DNA from: Synechococcales cyanobacterium 340R_concoct_173_sub
GTDB taxonomy: Bacteria; Cyanobacteriota; Cyanobacteriia; Leptolyngbyales; Leptolyngbyaceae
Length of the DNA stretch: 7,456 nucleotides
Direction of reading: 5' to 3'
Assembly (NCBI GenBank): GCA_025354065.1
Contig: JANXNM010000510.1
Location: forward strand, 1 to 7,456
A program made the position numbers and the translations under genes. A model generated the notes under the pieces. The model searched no databases. It was not told the origin of the DNA and was given only the letters and a program-made list of their open reading frames with translations. This document shows positions 5,061 to 7,456 of the stretch, piece by piece. Numbering within the stretch: position 1 is the stretch's first letter; each line of letters begins with the position of its first letter.

Positions 5061-6674
5061 CTACCAACTGCCGCCACGCTTGCCATTGGGTTTCACGGTC
5101 ATCCAATTGGTCTTTGCCATGGCCAACTGCTCTGGCGTAATTTTCGCACCCGTTAAATTGGCACCGCCCAGATTTGTGCCACGCAAATTTGCATTGAGTA
5201 AGTAAGCACTGCGCAAGTCAGCCCCACGCAAATCCGCATCCTGAAGATCCGCATTACTCATATACGCCTTCACCAAAATCGCATCCCGCAAATTTGCGCC
5301 GTGAAGATTTGCCCGTCCAAAATCAACATTAGTCAAAGTCGAGCCTTGGAGGTTAACTCCTTTGAGGTTGGCCTGATGGAATGTCGCTTCTGTCAAGTCA
5401 AGGCGTGGAAGTTGGAGCATTTCTAGATGATGGGCGGCAAAATCACGTCGGCCTTTAGCATAATAGCTCTCAACGCTTGCTGCATCTAATCGAGCAGGGG
5501 GAGCACCACGACCTGTGGTAGCACCACTATTAGCACCTCGGCCCTTTGAGTCCCCTCGACTCATGGAATTGGAAATCGATCGCGCTGCTTCCGATCGTTG
5601 ACGTATTGCCTCTGGTGAATTAAGGGTGGTGGTTTCTTTAGGTTGCCGACGCGCCTGGATTGCCATAGCTGTGCGGGCAGCCGGGGATATTAGATTACTG
5701 CCAGAGGATAGTGGGATAGTCGAGGGTGAAGGACTGCTTCGTTTAGTCGTCATACTGCTATTGAGACTTTCCAGATAGGGTTCAAGATCTAGGTCACGAA
5801 AAACGTCCGTTGCAGTCTGGTAGCGATGTCGGACGGAGACTTCCAACATTTTCGACAGTACGCTGGCAAAATGATCGCTCACGTTAACATGCTTCTGCCA
5901 GAGCATTTCGCCCGTTATGGGATCGTAGGCCAAATCCTTGGGTGCCTTTCCCGTGAACATATATATACAAGTGACCCCTAACGCATAGATGTCGCTGGCA
6001 AAAACAGGGCGCATTGCCATTTGTTCGGGTGGAGCAAAGCCGGGCGTACCGATCGCATAGGACGTAAATGCGGTATTTTCCGATGCGTCTGTGACAGTGG
6101 TTTGGACGTGATTTTTGACTGCACCAAAATCGATTAGCACTAGCTTCTGATCATGCGATCGGCGAATCAAGTTGGCCGGTTTAATATCTCGATGAATCAC
6201 CTGTTGACTATGAATGTAATCCAGTACGGGAAGAACTTCACTAAGGAAATGCTTCACCTTCAATTCACCCATACAGCCGTGGCGCTTGACTTCCTGCTGA
6301 ATGGTCGAGCCACTCACATACTCCTGGACCAAATAGAATTCCTGACTCGACTCAAAATAATCCAGTAACCGAGGAATTTGAGGGTGGTTACCAATCCGTC
6401 CGAGAGTCTCAGCTTCTCGCTCAAAAAGTTCCCGCGCCATTTGCATAATCTGCGGTGCGGTGGTGTTGGGGCGAAGTTGTTTAATCACACAGTTCGGTTG
6501 ACCGGGCAGCACTTCATCCCTTGACAAATAAGTAGCGCCAAAGCCCCCCTGTCCTAGAGCATGGAGAACCCTATATCGCCCCTGTAATAGGAGAGGAGAA
6601 CCGCAAGCTTGACAGGTTACAGCATCGATTAAATTTTCTGGATTGGGACAACCTGGACTCAAGCAGTAGCTCAT
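5061..6674 (-). CDS. spkB: Ser/Thr protein kinase with N-terminal four-Cys motif and C-terminal pentapeptide repeats (SpkB-like)
   Basis: A 537-residue Hanks-type kinase. Domains in order: a CxxxxC-x11-CxxC motif (Cys4, Cys9, Cys21, Cys24), a kinase domain of about 33-298, a Ser/Thr/Arg/Pro-rich linker of about 303-405, and pentapeptide repeats of about 425-514. The kinase is complete: glycine loop GQGGFGAT (41-48), Lys65 in VIKQL, Glu87 in EREAETL, HRDIKPAN with Asp163 and Asn168, DFG 182-184, and GTPGFAPPEQ in place of the usual APE. There is no membrane segment, so it is cytosolic. The order matches SpkB of Synechocystis, which from memory is redox-sensitive through its cysteines and linked to oxidative stress tolerance; orthology is inferred from architecture. 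On the minus strand AAGG (6678-6681) lies 3 bp before ATG 6674, supporting this start. It is divergent from pheT. An ORF at 6153-6368 is a shadow. Confidence 0.93.
   Translation of the reverse strand: MSYCLSPGCPNPENLIDAVTCQACGSPLLLQGRYRVLHALGQGGFGATYLSRDEVLPGQPNCVIKQLRPNTTAPQIMQMARELFEREAETLGRIGNHPQIPRLLDYFESSQEFYLVQEYVSGSTIQQEVKRHGCMGELKVKHFLSEVLPVLDYIHSQQVIHRDIKPANLIRRSHDQKLVLIDFGAVKNHVQTTVTDASENTAFTSYAIGTPGFAPPEQMAMRPVFASDIYALGVTCIYMFTGKAPKDLAYDPITGEMLWQKHVNVSDHFASVLSKMLEVSVRHRYQTATDVFRDLDLEPYLESLNSSMTTKRSSPSPSTIPLSSGSNLISPAARTAMAIQARRQPKETTTLNSPEAIRQRSEAARSISNSMSRGDSKGRGANSGATTGRGAPPARLDAASVESYYAKGRRDFAAHHLEMLQLPRLDLTEATFHQANLKGVNLQGSTLTNVDFGRANLHGANLRDAILVKAYMSNADLQDADLRGADLRSAYLLNANLRGTNLGGANLTGAKITPEQLAMAKTNWMTVKPNGKRGGSW
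5133..5402 (-). repeat. spkB: Pentapeptide repeat tract of the kinase (18 units, 15-bp period)
   Basis: A hydrophobic residue (Leu, Phe, Met or Ile) recurs every five residues without a break from Leu427 to Ile512, often as A(N/D)LxG or A(N/D)LxD. Eighteen units span about residues 425-514 and encode the 15-bp repeat visible in the DNA. Such tracts fold as a right-handed four-sided beta helix of roughly four and a half coils and are usually protein-binding or scaffolding surfaces. Confidence 0.9.
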
Positions 6675-6813
6675 GCACCTTACCCGCGCTTAGCTCAATG
6701 ACAATATCGGACTGAAATGTAAAAATAGAGGTTTGTAACCCAAACTTCATAACTGCACTCTCATAATCGGCTCATTGATTCTTCAGTCTTAACCTAATGT
6801 CTCGACCTAATCG

Positions 6814-6891
6814 AATGCCTACAACATACATTTCCCATTATCCCACAGTGGATATAGACATTTCTATAGAGAATTTATGCAATGCCTACAA
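6814..6891 (+). repeat. Two direct copies of AATGCCTACAA, 67 bp apart
   Basis: Copies at 6814-6824 and 6881-6891; the flanks do not match. The first ten bases also occur at 2950-2959, after the DUF2996 gene. One such 10-mer is not expected three times in 7.5 kb by chance. Function unknown. Confidence 0.5.
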
Positions 6892-6994
6892 ATAGATGAT
6901 GCCTATGAAATTGATATGATCCTTTCTTCGATTATTCATCACACTCTCCGGAAGGGACAGCATTATTTAATATTTTTACCGAATCGATAAATAA

Positions 6995-7006
6995 TATAAT
7001 TCTCTA
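6995..7006 (+). promoter_or_regulatory. pheT: Probable distal pheT promoter: consensus -10 TATAAT
   Basis: A perfect TATAAT at 6995-7000 places a start near A7006. The -35 is weak: TTTACC at 6975-6980 is only 14 bp away, and the sequence at 17 bp is a T-run. The predicted RNA would have a leader of about 152 nt carrying a 24-codon ORF before pheT. Confidence 0.45.
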
Positions 7007-7023
7007 CCTGTAGGTTTAGATTT

Positions 7024-7098
7024 ATGAGAACTTGCTTCTCCTGTTGTTTTAGATTTCTCATTGAAACAATGAGGTCTCGCTTGGGTTTGGCGTTTTAG
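7024..7098 (+). promoter_or_regulatory. Possible pheT leader ORF with four Phe codons and alternative hairpins
   Basis: ATG 7024 starts a 24-codon ORF ending at TAG 7096-7098, with Phe at positions 5, 9, 11 and 24 and Cys at 4, 7 and 8. A TAGG (7011-7014) sits 9 nt before the ATG as a weak ribosome site. The same bases form GAGAA-CTTGC-TTCTC (7026-7040) and a perfect 7-bp CTCATTG-AAA-CAATGAG (7057-7073). ATGAGAA (7024-7030) can also pair with TTCTCAT (7055-7061), which would break both. No U-run follows, so a standard terminator is missing. Attenuation is inferred from layout only. Confidence 0.3.
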
Positions 7099-7115
7099 TA
7101 GAGGCCCGAAGGCGT

Positions 7116-7121
7116 TACAAT
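7116..7121 (+). promoter_or_regulatory. pheT: Alternative proximal pheT -10 element (TACAAT)
   Basis: TACAAT matches 5 of 6 of the -10 consensus and would start transcription about 30 nt before the pheT ATG. There is no good -35 at 17 bp. If this is the main promoter, the leader ORF at 7024 is not on the pheT mRNA. Confidence 0.3.
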
Positions 7122-7157
7122 CTTTAGGATCTAACACTCTTCACAGCAAGCGGTCCG

Positions 7158-7456
7158 ATGCGTATTTCTTTATCTTGGCTCCAAGAATTCGTTGACATTT
7201 CTCACTCTCCCGAAGACCTAGCTCATCTGTTGACGATGGCAGGATTTGAGGTTGAAGAGATAGAGGATCGTCGGACTTGGGCGGAGGGCGTCAAGGTGGG
7301 GCGTGTGATGAGCCGAGAACCCCATCCGAATGCGGATAAGCTGAGCGTTTGTCAGGTTGATATTGGCACGGGAGAGCTTCAGCAGATTGTCTGTGGTGCG
7401 GCGAATGTGAAGGCTGATATCTTTGTGGCTGTGGCAACGATCGGCGCTTTTTTGCC
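7158..7456 (+). CDS. pheT: Phenylalanyl-tRNA synthetase beta subunit, 3' partial
   Basis: PheT is the large subunit of the heterotetrameric enzyme that charges tRNA-Phe in the cytosol, using ATP and phenylalanine. The 99 complete codons in the window begin [14 protein letters not shown] and continue with the [13 protein letters not shown] helix-strand. The tRNA-binding OB-fold domain starts at about residue 43, with its signature [16 protein letters not shown] (55-70) and VCGAANV (78-84). All are diagnostic for the bacterial beta-subunit N-terminus. The frame runs off the window edge; the complete protein is normally about 800 residues. No Shine-Dalgarno is visible before ATG 7158. pheS is not in the window, so pheS and pheT are not linked in the order pheS-pheT here. 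Confidence 0.97.
   Translation, partial: MRISLSWLQEFVDISHSPEDLAHLLTMAGFEVEEIEDRRTWAEGVKVGRVMSREPHPNADKLSVCQVDIGTGELQQIVCGAANVKADIFVAVATIGAFL

Larger units (their letters stand above)
6675..7157. other. Divergent intergenic region between the kinase and pheT
   Basis: This 483-bp region is AT-rich and holds no tRNA, tandem array or long ORF that I can support. On the kinase side there is a short inverted repeat GTTTG-TAACC-CAAAC (6731-6745) but no convincing promoter. In the middle is a pair of 11-base direct repeats (6814 and 6881). Nearer pheT there is an 8-bp inverted repeat ATTATTTA/TAAATAAT (6962-6969 and 6988-6995) leading into a TATAAT box, then a short ORF with hairpins and a second -10-like TACAAT. 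The pheT-side elements are listed separately. Confidence 0.6.

Noticed and set aside
6153..6368. 71-codon plus-strand ORF within the kinase
   Set aside because: Antisense to conserved kinase motifs, including HRDIKPAN.
6815..6895. 26-codon ORF starting at the first AATGCCTACAA repeat
   Set aside because: Short, no ribosome site, no recognisable sequence, and it spans both repeats only by position.
7074..7120. tRNA-like or terminator-like look of the G-rich stretch before pheT
   Set aside because: No cloverleaf, no TTCGAAT-type arm, and the only hairpin (GCC-CGAA-GGC) is 3 bp with no T-run.

Overview
The window is from a cyanobacterial chromosome, all ordinary core-genome DNA rather than a mobile island. 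The evidence is an oxygen-dependent chlorophyll cyclase (AcsF), two proteins of families I know mainly from cyanobacteria (DUF1816 and DUF2996), an SpkB-like Ser/Thr kinase fused to pentapeptide repeats, a dense background of CGATCG motifs, and at least three perfect HIP1 octamers (GCGATCGC). I cannot name the genus. No transposase, integrase, CRISPR array, tRNA or rRNA was seen.

Layout, left to right. Positions 1-1161 (+) hold the 3' part of an rlmB/trmH-type 23S rRNA ribose methyltransferase. Its reading frame is open from base 1 and carries a disordered Gly/Arg/Asp/Asn-rich N-terminal extension. A small DUF1816 gene follows 21 bp later (1183-1410), and the pair ends at a hairpin (1459-1497) that can serve both strands. 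An alpha/beta hydrolase (about 1506-2357, -) converges on that hairpin. It is divergent from a DUF2996 gene (2427-2945, +). The chlorophyll gene acsF (3195-4271, +) has a 249-bp upstream region and a good intrinsic terminator (4358-4384). Next is a short gene for a beta-rich protein (about 4449-5033, +) that seems to lack its expected signal peptide. It converges on an SpkB-like kinase (5061-6674, -). A 483-bp divergent intergenic region (6675-7157) then leads to the 5' end of pheT (7158-7456, +), cut by the window edge.

The genes are a mix of housekeeping functions: ribosome modification, tRNA charging, chlorophyll synthesis and kinase signalling. They are mostly single units and I see no multi-gene pathway. 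The least explained part is the pheT leader. A perfect TATAAT box (6995-7000) is followed by a 24-codon ORF (7024-7098) with four Phe codons, lying over alternative hairpins. That is a layout like an aminoacyl-tRNA synthetase attenuator, although no terminator is visible. Other points worth checking are a possible leaderless 38-codon ORF overlapping the acsF start, and a possible frameshift separating a hydrophobic N-terminus from the beta-rich protein at 4449.
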